Translations under genes and position numbers: made by a program
Part shown: positions 1 to 8,849 of the stretch, piece by piece
How positions within the stretch are numbered: the first letter of the stretch is position 1
Layout of the letters: each line of letters begins with the position of its first letter
Assembly (NCBI RefSeq): GCF_013433315.1
Contig: NZ_WXVV01000027.1
Location: forward strand, 1 to 64,000
From: Pseudomonas crudilactis
GTDB taxonomy: Bacteria > Pseudomonadota > Gammaproteobacteria > Pseudomonadales > Pseudomonadaceae
Direction: 5' to 3'
Length of the DNA: 64,000 nt
Notes under the pieces: model-generated
What the model was told of the DNA's origin: nothing
Seen by the model: the letters and a program-made list of their open reading frames with translations, nothing else
Database searches by the model: none

Positions 1-40
1 GGCGTCCTGTCTTCCAAACATGAGTTGACTGACCCACCGC

Positions 41-69
41 CATCGCGAGCAGGCTCACTCCTACAGGGG
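41..69. repeat. Single degenerate REP element
   Basis: Half of a REP-type palindrome (CGCGAGCAGGCTCACTCC core). It abuts the stop codon of the next gene and resembles the REP cores found throughout the window. Confidence 0.6.
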
Positions 70-819
70 TTATGGGGTGGCTTCAGAGGACCCGGTATAG
101 AGCCGGATAATCTCATCAATCTCCCCCGACATTTTCATCCGCAGCAACGTGCGCAATATCCGTTGCACCGGCACCTTCGGATCATTCCTCACATAGCAAC
201 CCACCTTCTGCTCCTGCAACACGGCGACACCCTGCAGTTGCTGCTCAGGCATCAAGCGCTGGTTAAACCAGTCCAGCGTCCACTGATTGCTCACCGCATA
301 GCGATAACGCCCGGCCAGCAGCTTCTCCAACACCTGTTCCTGATTGCGCGCATCTTCGCGTTGCAGGTGATCGGCATCGAACAGCGGTTGCAGAGTCGGG
401 TAGGTGTAGCCAAGAACGGTGCCGATGGATTGGCGGGGCAGGTGAGCGGGATCGGCACTGGCCGGCTGATCCTTGCGGCTGATCAGCAGATCACGTTGAA
501 ACAGCAGCGGAAGACTCCAGATGTAATCCCCCGACTGATTCGGCAGCCACGACTGCGCGGCATAGCAGCGCACGTCGATCTCTCCATGTTCCATCGACGT
601 TTGCACGCGGGCGCGGGGCAGCACGTGAAACTCGGCCGGTACGCCGACCTGCGTGGCCAGGCTGAGCATCAGGTCGTAAAGAATGCCTTGCGTCGGACGG
701 CCGCGTTCATATTGCACCATCGGCATCGCCCAGCTGTCGGGCATGGCGAAGCGCAACGGGGTTTCCGCTGCCGTCACATTCAGGCTGATTCCCAGCAACG
801 CCCCCACGGCCCACCGCAT
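70..819 (-). CDS. Periplasmic solute-binding protein, family 3 type
   Basis: A 249-residue protein with an N-terminal signal peptide (about residues 1-18, ending TAA before ETPLRF) and the layout of extracellular solute-binding proteins family 3 (amino-acid type, PF00497). Features include an early LRFAMPDSW strand, a GILYDLMLSLA helix and a central GTVLGYTYPTL segment typical of the second lobe. The ATG at 819 follows a GGAG-like ribosome site. No ABC permease or ATPase gene adjoins it, so it may be an orphan binding protein or serve a transporter encoded elsewhere. It is divergent from dnaX across 145 bp. The ligand cannot be told from sequence. Confidence 0.75.
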   Translation of the reverse strand: MRWAVGALLGISLNVTAAETPLRFAMPDSWAMPMVQYERGRPTQGILYDLMLSLATQVGVPAEFHVLPRARVQTSMEHGEIDVRCYAAQSWLPNQSGDYIWSLPLLFQRDLLISRKDQPASADPAHLPRQSIGTVLGYTYPTLQPLFDADHLQREDARNQEQVLEKLLAGRYRYAVSNQWTLDWFNQRLMPEQQLQGVAVLQEQKVGCYVRNDPKVPVQRILRTLLRMKMSGEIDEIIRLYTGSSEATP

Positions 820-964
820 AAACGCTCCGGTAATTCCCGATCCCGAGCCGATAAAAGCCTCTGCTGATGCAGCTTAGCCATATTAGACGAGGACACCGGA
901 TGCAATTTTGCCCTTGCTCCGCTAGCATTAGCCGCTTCAGCTTCCTTCGTTGCGACGGTTTTCG

Positions 965-3061
965 ATGAGTTATCAGGTTCTTGCACGTAAATGGCGTCCG
1001 CGCTCGTTCCGCGAAATGGTCGGCCAGACCCATGTGCTCAAGGCTCTGATCAATGCCTTGGACAGCCAGCGGCTGCACCACGCGTACCTGTTTACCGGTA
1101 CGCGCGGGGTGGGTAAAACCACGATTGCGCGGATCATTGCCAAATGCCTGAACTGTGAGACAGGTATCACTTCCAGCCCCTGCGGCGAGTGCTCGGTATG
1201 CCGTGAGATCGACGAAGGCCGTTTCGTCGACCTGATCGAGATCGACGCCGCGAGCCGCACCAAGGTCGAAGACACCCGCGAGCTGCTCGACAACGTGCAG
1301 TACGCGCCAAGCCGTGGGCGCTTCAAGGTCTACCTGATCGACGAAGTGCACATGCTTTCCAGCCATTCCTTCAATGCGCTGCTGAAAACCCTCGAAGAGC
1401 CGCCGCCGTACGTCAAGTTCATCCTCGCGACCACTGACCCGCAGAAACTTCCGGCAACGATTTTGTCGCGCTGCCTGCAGTTCTCGCTGAAGAACATGAC
1501 GCCGGAGCGCGTGGTCGAGCATTTGACCCACGTACTGACCGCCGAAAACGTGCCGTTCGAAGACGATGCGCTGTGGCTGCTCGGTCGCGCCGCTGACGGT
1601 TCGATGCGGGACGCCATGAGTCTGACCGATCAGGCGATTGCCTTCGGTGAAGGCAAGGTGCTCGCCACCGACGTACGGGCGATGCTCGGCACGCTGGATC
1701 ACGGTCAGGTTTATGACGTCCTGCATTCCTTGATCGAGGGTGATGCCAAAGCGTTGCTCGAAGCCGTGCGTCACCTGGCTGAACAAGGCCCGGACTGGAA
1801 CGGCGTGCTCTCGGAAATTCTCAACGTGCTGCACCGCGTGGCCATCGCTCAGGCGTTACCGGAAGGTGTCGACAACGGGCATGGCGACCGCGATCGCGTG
1901 TTGGCACTGGCGCAGGCCTTGCCGGCCGAAGACGTGCAGTTCTATTACCAGATGGGCCTGATCGGCCGCCGCGATTTGCCGCTGGCGCCGGATCCGCGTG
2001 GTGGTTTCGAGATGGTCTTGCTGCGGATGCTCGCCTTCAGACCCGCCGATACCGCGGACGCCCCGAGGCAACCGCTAAAGCCAGTGGGGATCAGCCAGGC
2101 CACAGTTGATTCCGCAAACTCAGTGGCTGCCGCGCCTAAACCTGCGCCGGTAGTCGCTGCGGCGGTTGCGCCGGCCCCAGCTCCGGCACCCGTGGCAATA
2201 CCAGCACCGGCTCCCGAGCCCGCGCCGGTCGCTCCTGTTGCCGCGCCAGAACCTGAGCCTGCGCCCGTCGTCGCCGAAGCCGACGTCGACCTGCCGTGGA
2301 ATGACCCGGTAGAGCCCGAGGCGGAGCCAGAGCCCGAACCCGCGCAGCAACCTGCGGTCGAACCGGTGCTGGAAACCACCGCCGAGCAACCTGATTTGCC
2401 GCCGATGCCGTTGCCGACCCCGGACAGCGTCGTTCCGGAGGCGCCAGAATGGGCCGCCGCACCGATTCCCGAGCCGTCGGTCGCCGAGGTCGATGCCGCT
2501 ACCCCGGGCATGGACATGGACGACGAACCGCCGCTGGACGAGGATTACATCGAGCCGGACATCGACTCGGCCTACAGCTACCTCGACGAGCTGGCCAGCG
2601 AACACGCCGCCGAGCCTGCCCCGGAACCTGAGCCGGAACCGGCTGCGGCACCGGCCACAGGTCTTGCGCTGCAATGGCTGGAGCTGTTCCCGAAACTGCC
2701 GATCTCCGGCATGACCGGCAGCATCGCCGCCAACTGCACGCTGATTGCGGTCGATGGCGATCATTGGCTGATGCACCTCGACCCGGCGCACAGCGCACTG
2801 TTCAACGCCACGCAGCAGCGACGTCTCAACGATGCGTTGAACCAGTTCCACGGCCGCACGCTGAGCCTGACCATCGAGCTGATCAAGCCCGAGCAGGAAA
2901 CCCCGGCCCAAGCCGCGTCCCGTCGCCGCGCCAACCGTCAGCGCGAGGCGGAGGAATCGATCCACGGCGATCCGTTCATCCAGCAGATGGTTCAGCAGTT
3001 CGGTGCGGTGGTGCGACACGATACTATTGAACCTGTCGATGCCTTGGTCGCCCAAGGCTAA
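965..3061 (+). CDS. dnaX: DNA polymerase III subunits gamma/tau
   Basis: Clamp-loader ATPase of 698 residues. The start is set at MSYQVLARKWRP, the usual family N-terminus; an upstream in-frame TTG at 950 is less likely. Visible are Walker A GTRGVGKTT (about residues 44-52), the four-Cys zinc module starting CLNCETG, Walker B LIDEVHML and the sensor/SRC motif LSRCLQF. A long Pro/Ala/Glu-rich linker (about residues 370-590) precedes the C-terminal tau domain that contacts the polymerase. The protein is longer than the E. coli one (643 residues), mostly through this linker. I found no A-AAA-AAG slippery heptamer, so gamma production by the E. coli-type frameshift is not supported. ybaB follows 66 bp downstream. 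Confidence 0.97.
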   Translation: MSYQVLARKWRPRSFREMVGQTHVLKALINALDSQRLHHAYLFTGTRGVGKTTIARIIAKCLNCETGITSSPCGECSVCREIDEGRFVDLIEIDAASRTKVEDTRELLDNVQYAPSRGRFKVYLIDEVHMLSSHSFNALLKTLEEPPPYVKFILATTDPQKLPATILSRCLQFSLKNMTPERVVEHLTHVLTAENVPFEDDALWLLGRAADGSMRDAMSLTDQAIAFGEGKVLATDVRAMLGTLDHGQVYDVLHSLIEGDAKALLEAVRHLAEQGPDWNGVLSEILNVLHRVAIAQALPEGVDNGHGDRDRVLALAQALPAEDVQFYYQMGLIGRRDLPLAPDPRGGFEMVLLRMLAFRPADTADAPRQPLKPVGISQATVDSANSVAAAPKPAPVVAAAVAPAPAPAPVAIPAPAPEPAPVAPVAAPEPEPAPVVAEADVDLPWNDPVEPEAEPEPEPAQQPAVEPVLETTAEQPDLPPMPLPTPDSVVPEAPEWAAAPIPEPSVAEVDAATPGMDMDDEPPLDEDYIEPDIDSAYSYLDELASEHAAEPAPEPEPEPAAAPATGLALQWLELFPKLPISGMTGSIAANCTLIAVDGDHWLMHLDPAHSALFNATQQRRLNDALNQFHGRTLSLTIELIKPEQETPAQAASRRRANRQREAEESIHGDPFIQQMVQQFGAVVRHDTIEPVDALVAQG

Positions 3062-3127
3062 TAACTGAAGGTGCTCGGCTTCATTGGCCGGGCGCTGTTT
3101 TGATCCAAGTACTTTGAGGTGATTCCC

Positions 3128-3466
3128 ATGATGAAAGGTGGCATGGCCGGCCTGATGAAGCAGGCGCAGCAGATGCAGGAAAAAATGGCCAAGATGCAGG
3201 AAGAACTGGCCAACGCCGAAGTCACCGGTAAGGCCGGCGGCGACATGGTCACCGTGGTGATGACCGGTCGTCACGACGTCAAAAGCGTGAGCATTGACCC
3301 GAGCCTGGTTGAAGGCATGAGCGAAGACGACAAAGAAATGCTGGAAGCGGTCATCGCCTCCGCCGTCAACGACGCCGTGCGCAAGATTGAAAAGAACAGC
3401 CAGGACAAAATGGGCAACATGACCGCCGGCATGAACCTGCCAGCGGGTATGAAACTGCCATTCTGA
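3128..3466 (+). CDS. ybaB: YbaB/EbfC nucleoid-associated protein
   Basis: A 112-residue small DNA-binding protein (YbaB/EbfC family, PF02575). Its Met/Gln-rich N-terminal coiled helix (GLMKQAQQMQEKMAKMQEEL) and the VTVVMTGRHDVKSVSIDP strand pair are typical. The start at 3128 has an AGGTGA ribosome site 5 nt upstream; the adjacent ATG at 3131 is equally possible. The in-frame GTG at 3119 overlaps the ribosome site and is rejected. It is the usual dnaX operon partner and dimerises to bind nucleoid DNA. A hairpin terminator follows. Confidence 0.95.
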   Translation: MMKGGMAGLMKQAQQMQEKMAKMQEELANAEVTGKAGGDMVTVVMTGRHDVKSVSIDPSLVEGMSEDDKEMLEAVIASAVNDAVRKIEKNSQDKMGNMTAGMNLPAGMKLPF

Positions 3467-3498
3467 TTCGCCATTCGGCGACAGATGAGCTACACAAA

Positions 3499-3526
3499 AT
3501 GCCAGGCATTGCGCCTGGCATTTTTG
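3499..3526 (+). terminator. Rho-independent terminator of dnaX-ybaB
   Basis: GC-rich stem GCCAGGC/GCCTGGC, extended by an AT pair on each side, with a 5-nt loop and a run of five T, placed 33 bp after the ybaB stop. Confidence 0.9.
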
Positions 3527-3560
3527 TTTCTGGCCCTTGGAGGTGCGGTGTCTGTGAGGC

Positions 3561-3630
3561 CGCCTTCGCGAGCAGGCTCGCTCCCACAGGGGAATGCTTC
3601 CCAAATGTGGGAGCGAGCCTGCTCGCGAAT
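3561..3630. repeat. REP pair (REPIN)
   Basis: Two inverted REP copies (left core GCGAGCAGGCTCGCTCCCAC, right core its reverse complement) separated by a short spacer. It lies between the ybaB terminator and the next gene. Confidence 0.9.
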
Positions 3631-3730
3631 GAACTCACCTCGGTACAACTGAATAAACATCGAACGCGCAAAAGCCACAACGGTCTGCTCCCTATACCCG
3701 CTGAATTCACTATTCACAGGAGACGCTGAC

Positions 3731-4765
3731 ATGTCCGATCCTCTCACGCTCAACCAACGCTTCGTCCTCGCCTCGCGCCCGGTCGGCGCGCCGACCCCGG
3801 AAAACTTCCGCCTCGAACGCGAAGCGCTGCCGGATCTTGCGGATGGCGAGGTACTGCTGAAAACCCTCTATCTGTCCCTCGATCCCTACATGCGCGGACG
3901 CATGAGCGACGCACCGTCCTACGCTGCGCCGGTACAAATCGGCGAAGTGATGACCGGCGGTGCCGTCAGCCGTGTCGAGGATTCGCGTCATCCGAAATTC
4001 CACAAAGGCGATCTGGTGGTCGGCGCCACCGGTTGGCAAAGCCACAGCATCAGCGACGGGCGCAACATCATTCCGATCCCTGCCGGGTTACCGAGCCCGT
4101 CGATGGCGCTGGGTGTGTTGGGCATGCCGGGCATGACCGCGTACATGGGGTTGATGGACATCGGTCAGCCTAAAGAAGGCGAAACGCTGGTCGTAGCCGC
4201 TGCATCCGGTGCAGTGGGCTCGGTGGTCGGCCAAGTGGCGAAGATCAAAGGCCTGCGTACGGTCGGCGTGGCCGGCGGTGCCGAAAAGTGCAAATACGTG
4301 ATTGAGGAACTGGGCTTTGACGCCTGCATCGATCACAAGGCGGCCGATTTCGCCGAGCAACTGGCCAAGGCCTGCCCCGATGGCATCGACATCTATTACG
4401 AGAACGTCGGTGGTCACGTGTTCGACGCGGTAGTGCCGCTGCTTAACGCCAAGGCGCGAATCCCGTTGTGTGGCCTGATCGCCGGTTACAACGCCTCCGA
4501 AGCGCCGCAAGGCCCGGATCGTCTGCCGCTGCTGCAACGCACGCTGCTGACCAAACGCGTGCGGATTCAGGGCTTCATCGTGTTTGACGACTACGGTGAT
4601 CGTCAGCCGGAATTCATCAGCCACATGGTGCCGTGGGTGCGCGACGGCAAGGTGAAATTCCGCGAGGACGTGGTCGATGGCCTGGAGCAGGCGCCCGAGG
4701 CGTTTATCGGTCTGCTCGAGGGGCGCAACTTCGGCAAACTGGTGGTGCGGGTTGCGCAGGACTGA
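3731..4765 (+). CDS. curA: NADP-dependent oxidoreductase, CurA/leukotriene B4 dehydrogenase type
   Basis: A 344-residue medium-chain reductase without the structural zinc insert. The N-terminal GroES-like half ends in VVGATGWQSH. The Rossmann half holds the AASGAVGSVVGQ dinucleotide motif (about residues 157-168) and the IDIYYENVGG segment typical of the curcumin/alkenal double-bond reductase group. An AGGAG site lies 9 nt before the ATG. The reaction is NADPH-dependent reduction of an activated C=C bond; the substrate is not predictable. The gene sits between ybaB and recR, which are often adjacent in pseudomonads, so it looks like an insertion into a replication-repair cluster. Confidence 0.85.
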   Translation: MSDPLTLNQRFVLASRPVGAPTPENFRLEREALPDLADGEVLLKTLYLSLDPYMRGRMSDAPSYAAPVQIGEVMTGGAVSRVEDSRHPKFHKGDLVVGATGWQSHSISDGRNIIPIPAGLPSPSMALGVLGMPGMTAYMGLMDIGQPKEGETLVVAAASGAVGSVVGQVAKIKGLRTVGVAGGAEKCKYVIEELGFDACIDHKAADFAEQLAKACPDGIDIYYENVGGHVFDAVVPLLNAKARIPLCGLIAGYNASEAPQGPDRLPLLQRTLLTKRVRIQGFIVFDDYGDRQPEFISHMVPWVRDGKVKFREDVVDGLEQAPEAFIGLLEGRNFGKLVVRVAQD

Positions 4766-4831
4766 GTATTTGACGCTGGCCAGAGGCGCGGGTATAAACC
4801 GCGTCTCGTTGTTTTGTCGGACTTTTTACCC

Positions 4832-5434
4832 ATGAGCTTCAGCCCTTTGATTCGCCAACTGATCGACGCGCTGCGCACCTTGCCGGGCGTGGGTCAGAAG
4901 ACCGCCCAGCGCATGGCGTTGCAGATGCTCGAGCGTGACCGCAGCGGCGGCTTGCGCCTGGCCCAGGCACTCAGCCAGGCCATGGAAGGCGTCGGTCACT
5001 GCCGCCAGTGCCGTACGCTGACCGAAGACGATCTGTGCCCGCAATGCGCCGATACCCGCCGTGACGACACGTTGCTGTGTGTGGTGGAAGGGCCAATGGA
5101 TGTATATGCAGTCGAGCAGACCGGTTTCCGTGGCCGCTACTTCGTGCTCAAGGGGCATTTGTCGCCGCTCGATGGCCTGGGGCCGGAGGCGATCGGTATT
5201 CCGCAGTTGATGACGCGGATCGAAGAGGCGGGCACGTTTACCGAAGTCATCCTCGCGACCAACCCGACGGTGGAAGGTGAAGCGACGGCGCATTACATCG
5301 CTCAGCTGCTGAGCAACAAAGGCCTGATCGCTTCGCGGATTGCCCACGGCGTGCCGTTGGGTGGTGAGTTGGAGTTGGTTGATGGCGGCACGCTGGCGCA
5401 TTCGTTTGCCGGGCGTAAACCGATTTCCCTCTGA
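4832..5434 (+). CDS. recR: Recombination mediator RecR
   Basis: A 200-residue RecR. It has an N-terminal helix-hairpin-helix (LPGVGQKTAQRMA), a zinc finger C57-x2-C60 ... C69-x2-C72, a Toprim domain starting LLCVVEGPMD and a C-terminal Walker-B-like GVPLGGELELVD. It acts with RecF and RecO to load RecA on gapped DNA. The start at MSFSPLIRQLI is used; the in-frame upstream ATG-less extension to 4814 is not typical of the family. Confidence 0.96.
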   Translation: MSFSPLIRQLIDALRTLPGVGQKTAQRMALQMLERDRSGGLRLAQALSQAMEGVGHCRQCRTLTEDDLCPQCADTRRDDTLLCVVEGPMDVYAVEQTGFRGRYFVLKGHLSPLDGLGPEAIGIPQLMTRIEEAGTFTEVILATNPTVEGEATAHYIAQLLSNKGLIASRIAHGVPLGGELELVDGGTLAHSFAGRKPISL

Positions 5435-5440
5435 TAAAAA

Positions 5441-5523
5441 TCAAAAGATCGCAGCCTTCGGCAGCTCCTACAGGGAAACGCGTATTTCCAATGTAGGAGC
5501 TGCCGAAGGCTGCGATCTTTTGA
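5441..5523. repeat. Intergenic inverted repeat (second REP family)
   Basis: Long inverted pair: the left arm begins TCAAAAGATCGCAGCC and the right arm is its reverse complement, about 31 nt each around a 21-nt centre. It follows recR directly. The core (GCAGCCTTCGGCAGCTCCTAC) differs from the main REP family in this window. Confidence 0.85.
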
Positions 5524-5591
5524 TCTTCTGCATCTTGTAAACCAAGCAAGCGCTCGGTTAAGTTCGGCGAACCCTTCCGTGGAGCTCGCCC

Positions 5592-6740
5592 ATGCCTGCC
5601 TTTCAGGAATACTTCGACCCCAGCCACCAATTGGTCCGCGACAGCGTCAGACGTTTCGTCGAACGCGAGATTCTGCCGGACATCGATCAGTGGGAAGAAG
5701 CCGAAAGCTTCCCCCGCGAGTTGTACCTGAAGGCTGGGGCGGCGGGCATCCTCGGTATTGGCTACCCCGAAGCACTGGGAGGCAGCCATGCAGGCGATTT
5801 GTTCGCCAAGGTCGCCGCCAGTGAGGAATTGATGCGCTGTGGCTCTGGCGGCCTGGTAGCGGGGCTGGGCTCGCTGGATATCGGCCTGCCACCGATCGTC
5901 AAATGGGCTCGCCCCGACGTGCGTGACCGCGTCGTGCCACAAGTGCTCAGCGGCGAAAAGATCAGTGCCTTGGCAGTCACCGAGCCCGGCGGTGGCTCCG
6001 ACGTTGCCAACCTGCAAACCCGCGCCGTACGTGACGGCGAGTTCTACCGGGTAAGCGGCAGCAAAACCTTTATCACCAGTGGCGTACGCGCCGATTTCTA
6101 CACCGTCGCGGTGCGTACCGGTGCGCCGGGTTTCGGCGGCATCAGCCTGTTGTTGATCGAGAAGGGCACGCCGGGCTTCACCATTGGCCGTCAGCTTAAG
6201 AAAATGGGCTGGTGGGCGTCGGACACGGCTGAATTGTTCTTCGACGATTGTCGTGTACCTGTAGGCAACCTGATCGGAGCCGAGAATATGGGCTTCGCCT
6301 GCATCATGGGCAACTTTCAGAGCGAACGGCTGGCGTTGGCATTGATGGCCAACATGACCTCACAGCTTGCACTGGAAGAGAGCCTGAAATGGGCGCGCGA
6401 GCGTGAGGCGTTCGGCAAGCCGATCGGCAAATTTCAGGTGATCAAGCATCGCCTCGCCGAGATGGCGACCGCGCTGGAGGTCTCGCGGGAATTCACTTAC
6501 CGGCAAGCGGCGAAGATGGCGGCGGGGCAGAGTGTGATCAAGGAGATTTCGATGGCGAAGAATTTTGCTACGGATACTTCCGACCGGATTACCACCGAGG
6601 CGGTGCAGATTCTTGGTGGGTTGGGTTATATGCGCGAGAGTCTGGTGGAGCGGCTGTATCGGGATAACCGCATCTTGTCGATTGGCGGCGGGACGCGGGA
6701 GGTGATGAACGAGATCATCAGCAAGCAGATGGGGCTTTAG
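5592..6740 (+). CDS. Acyl-CoA dehydrogenase
   Basis: A 382-residue FAD enzyme catalysing alpha,beta-desaturation of an acyl-CoA. The three-domain layout is visible: N-terminal helical domain, middle beta domain with AVTEPGGGSDVANLQTRA and KTFITSGVRADFY (FAD and substrate contact), and C-terminal helical domain ending in LGGLGYMRE...GGGTREVMNEII, where the catalytic base is expected. Length is normal for short/medium-chain types. GGAG lies 7 nt before the ATG. It stands alone between repeat elements, so chain-length preference and pathway are unknown. Confidence 0.9.
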   Translation: MPAFQEYFDPSHQLVRDSVRRFVEREILPDIDQWEEAESFPRELYLKAGAAGILGIGYPEALGGSHAGDLFAKVAASEELMRCGSGGLVAGLGSLDIGLPPIVKWARPDVRDRVVPQVLSGEKISALAVTEPGGGSDVANLQTRAVRDGEFYRVSGSKTFITSGVRADFYTVAVRTGAPGFGGISLLLIEKGTPGFTIGRQLKKMGWWASDTAELFFDDCRVPVGNLIGAENMGFACIMGNFQSERLALALMANMTSQLALEESLKWAREREAFGKPIGKFQVIKHRLAEMATALEVSREFTYRQAAKMAAGQSVIKEISMAKNFATDTSDRITTEAVQILGGLGYMRESLVERLYRDNRILSIGGGTREVMNEIISKQMGL

Positions 6741-6764
6741 GTTTTGCGGTGAGGCTGCCGGCCC

Positions 6765-6834
6765 CTTCGCGAGCAAGCTCGCTCCCACAGTTGGAATGCG
6801 TTCCCCTGTGGGAGCGAGCTTGCTCGCGAAAGCG
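6765..6834. repeat. REP pair (REPIN)
   Basis: Inverted REP copies GCGAGCAAGCTCGCTCCCAC ... GTGGGAGCGAGCTTGCTCGC, between the stops of the acyl-CoA dehydrogenase and apt genes, which converge here. Confidence 0.9.
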
Positions 6835-6850
6835 ATGGAACAGGCGCCGC

Positions 6851-7399
6851 TTACTTATCAGTCAGTGCAAACTGCGTCAGGCAGAAAGTAGGGATACCCA
6901 TGTCCTGCAGGCGCTGCGAACCTTGCAGCTCCGGCAAATCAATAATCGCCGCCGCCTCATGCACCCGCGCGCCCATGCGGCGAATCAGGTTGGCCGCCGC
7001 AATCAGCGTGCCGCCCGTGGCGATCAAGTCATCGAACATCACCACCGAGTCGCCTTCACACAGGCTGTCGGCGTGCACTTCCAGGAACGCTTCGCCGTAC
7101 TCGGTTGCGTAACCCTCGGCCAGCACGTCCGCCGGCAGTTTGCCTTGTTTGCGAAACAGCACCAGCGGCTTGTTCAACTGATAGGCCAGCACCGAACCGA
7201 TCAGGAAACCACGGGCGTCCATCGCGCCGATGTGGGTGAAGTCGGCTTCGACGTAGCGGTGGGCGAAGCTGTCCATCACCAGGCGCAGGGCCTTGGGCGA
7301 TTGAAACAGCGGGGTGATGTCGCGAAAGATCACGCCCGGTTTCGGGAAGTCGATCACAGGGCGGATAAGCGATTTGATGTCGAAGGAGTCGAAGACCAT
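6851..7399 (-). CDS. apt: Adenine phosphoribosyltransferase
   Basis: A 182-residue type I phosphoribosyltransferase converting adenine and PRPP to AMP. The PRPP-binding motif VVMFDDLIATGGTL and the APRT-typical FPKPGVIFRDITPL and GAMDARGFL segments are present. The start is taken at MVFDSFDIKSLI, the usual family N-terminus, with AGGA 10 nt upstream; a 9-residue in-frame extension to 7426 is not conserved in what I know of the family. Confidence 0.95.
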   Translation of the reverse strand: MVFDSFDIKSLIRPVIDFPKPGVIFRDITPLFQSPKALRLVMDSFAHRYVEADFTHIGAMDARGFLIGSVLAYQLNKPLVLFRKQGKLPADVLAEGYATEYGEAFLEVHADSLCEGDSVVMFDDLIATGGTLIAAANLIRRMGARVHEAAAIIDLPELQGSQRLQDMGIPTFCLTQFALTDK

Positions 7400-7477
7400 C
7401 GTCGAGGTGTCCTGGCAGGGCTGCAAACGGCGCAGTATACCCGCGGCTGAAACGCTTCGCTCAACCGCGGATCGAGA

Positions 7478-8212
7478 TCAGCCGTCGATCGAGCCGCCGG
7501 CCAGTGCGCAGAGCTGGATCGGGTCGAGGATATGAATCTCTTTGCCCTCGGCGGCGATCAGCTCGTTTTGCTGGAAGCGGGTGAAGACGCGGGACACGGT
7601 TTCCACCGCCAGGCCGAGGTAATTGCCGATTTCGTTGCGCGACATGCTCAGGCGGAACTGATTGGCGGAGAAACCGCGAGCGCGGAAGCGTGCCGAGAGG
7701 TTGACCAGAAAGGTGGCGATGCGCTCGTCTGCAGTTTTTTTCGACAACAACAACATCATTTGCTGGTCGTCGCGGATTTCCCGGCTCATCACGCGCATCA
7801 ACTGGCGGCGCAGCTGCGGCAGTTGCAGGGCCAGTTCATCGAGACGTTCAAAAGGGATTTCGCAGACCGAGGTGGTTTCCAGTGCCTGGGCGGAGACCGG
7901 GTGTTTCTCGGTGTCCATGCCGGACAGACCGACCAGTTCGCTCGGCAAATGGAACCCGGTGAGCTGTTCTTCGCCGCTGTCACTCAGGCTGAAGGTCTTC
8001 AGGGCGCCGGAGCGTACTGCATAAACGGAATCGAACGTGTCGCCCTGACGGAACAGGAACTCGCCTTTTTTTAACGGGCGGCCGCGTTTAACGATTTCGT
8101 CCAGCGCATCCATGTCTTCCAGATTCAGAGAAAGTGGCAGGCAGAGAGGGGCCAGGCTGCAATCCTTGCAATGGGCCTGGTTGTGAGCGCGCAGTTTAAC
8201 TGGCTCGGACAT
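7478..8212 (-). CDS. anr: Oxygen-sensing Crp/Fnr regulator Anr
   Basis: A 244-residue FNR homologue. The iron-sulfur ligands C15, C18, C24 and C117 have exactly the spacing of the four essential FNR cysteines. The cyclic-nucleotide fold follows, then a C-terminal helix-turn-helix EIGNYLGLAVETVSRVFTRF (recognition helix with E..SR). It senses low oxygen through a [4Fe-4S] cluster and binds TTGAY-N4-RTCAA. Boxes of this kind occur before hemN, ccoG, ccoN1 and ccoN2 in this window, so it very likely regulates its neighbours. It is divergent from the FlxA-like gene. Confidence 0.96.
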   Translation of the reverse strand: MSEPVKLRAHNQAHCKDCSLAPLCLPLSLNLEDMDALDEIVKRGRPLKKGEFLFRQGDTFDSVYAVRSGALKTFSLSDSGEEQLTGFHLPSELVGLSGMDTEKHPVSAQALETTSVCEIPFERLDELALQLPQLRRQLMRVMSREIRDDQQMMLLLSKKTADERIATFLVNLSARFRARGFSANQFRLSMSRNEIGNYLGLAVETVSRVFTRFQQNELIAAEGKEIHILDPIQLCALAGGSIDG

Positions 8213-8366
8213 TTCTTAGATCCTTGTGGGAAAACACACATAAGACGTAAGGGTAACCCACGGGAGGACATTCAGGCCAGTCTGGGGCGACTTTGCCCTA
8301 CAGCCATAAAGCCACAGGGCCAGCAGCCGATAAACAGGTAACAAAGTGCATACAAGGAACGATTCG

Positions 8367-8849
8367 ATGGCCGCCATTGGCACGCTGGGCCCCGGTAACA
8401 GCGACGTTGTGGCAGTGCCGGACACGTTTAAAACTTCGTCAGGCAATGCACACGACCCCAGCTCGACCGAAGAGGCAACCCCGACCTTGGTCGAGGGCGT
8501 CAAAGTGTCGCTGTCCGGTGCATCGATTGAAAAAGCCGCCAGTGTCGGTGGCGAAAACAGCGACATCGACGATAGCGGATTGCCTGAGAACATCCAGCAA
8601 TTGCTGAAGATGATCCGCAAACTGCAAAAACAGATCGCCGAGAAAAAGGCGCTTATCGAAGCGATCATGGCCGACAAGCGTCTTTCCAACGAAGAAAAAA
8701 TCATCAAGGTTGCCAGTCTGCGCGGCGCCATTGCCGCGTTGAACACCGGGTTGATCACGGCCAATCTTGCCCTGTCCAAAGTGGTCGGGCAGTCGGGCCT
8801 GACTGCGGATCAGAATATGAAAGTCGGCTCGCTGCTGATGAAAAACTAA
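8367..8849 (+). CDS. FlxA-like coiled-coil protein of unknown role
   Basis: A 160-residue protein. AAGGA lies 8 nt before the ATG at 8367; an in-frame GTG at 8346 would add 7 residues. The first 75 residues are polar, Ser/Thr/Gly-rich and probably disordered. Residues about 80-145 form amphipathic helices (NIQQLLKMIRKLQKQIAEKK, then a second helix with LRGAIAALNTGL), a pattern resembling the FlxA-like family, but this is only a visual match. No signal peptide or membrane segment. Its stop overlaps the hemN stop by 4 bp, and it is divergent from anr. Function unknown. Confidence 0.7.
   Translation: MAAIGTLGPGNSDVVAVPDTFKTSSGNAHDPSSTEEATPTLVEGVKVSLSGASIEKAASVGGENSDIDDSGLPENIQQLLKMIRKLQKQIAEKKALIEAIMADKRLSNEEKIIKVASLRGAIAALNTGLITANLALSKVVGQSGLTADQNMKVGSLLMKN

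Noticed and set aside
820..964. 4.5S (SRP) RNA gene next to dnaX
   Set aside because: The conserved GTCCGGAAGGAAGCAGCC core is absent here and in 3062-3127.
965..3061. Programmed frameshift in dnaX producing gamma
   Set aside because: No A-AAA-AAG-type slippery site with a following hairpin was found by eye; tau alone is the supported product.
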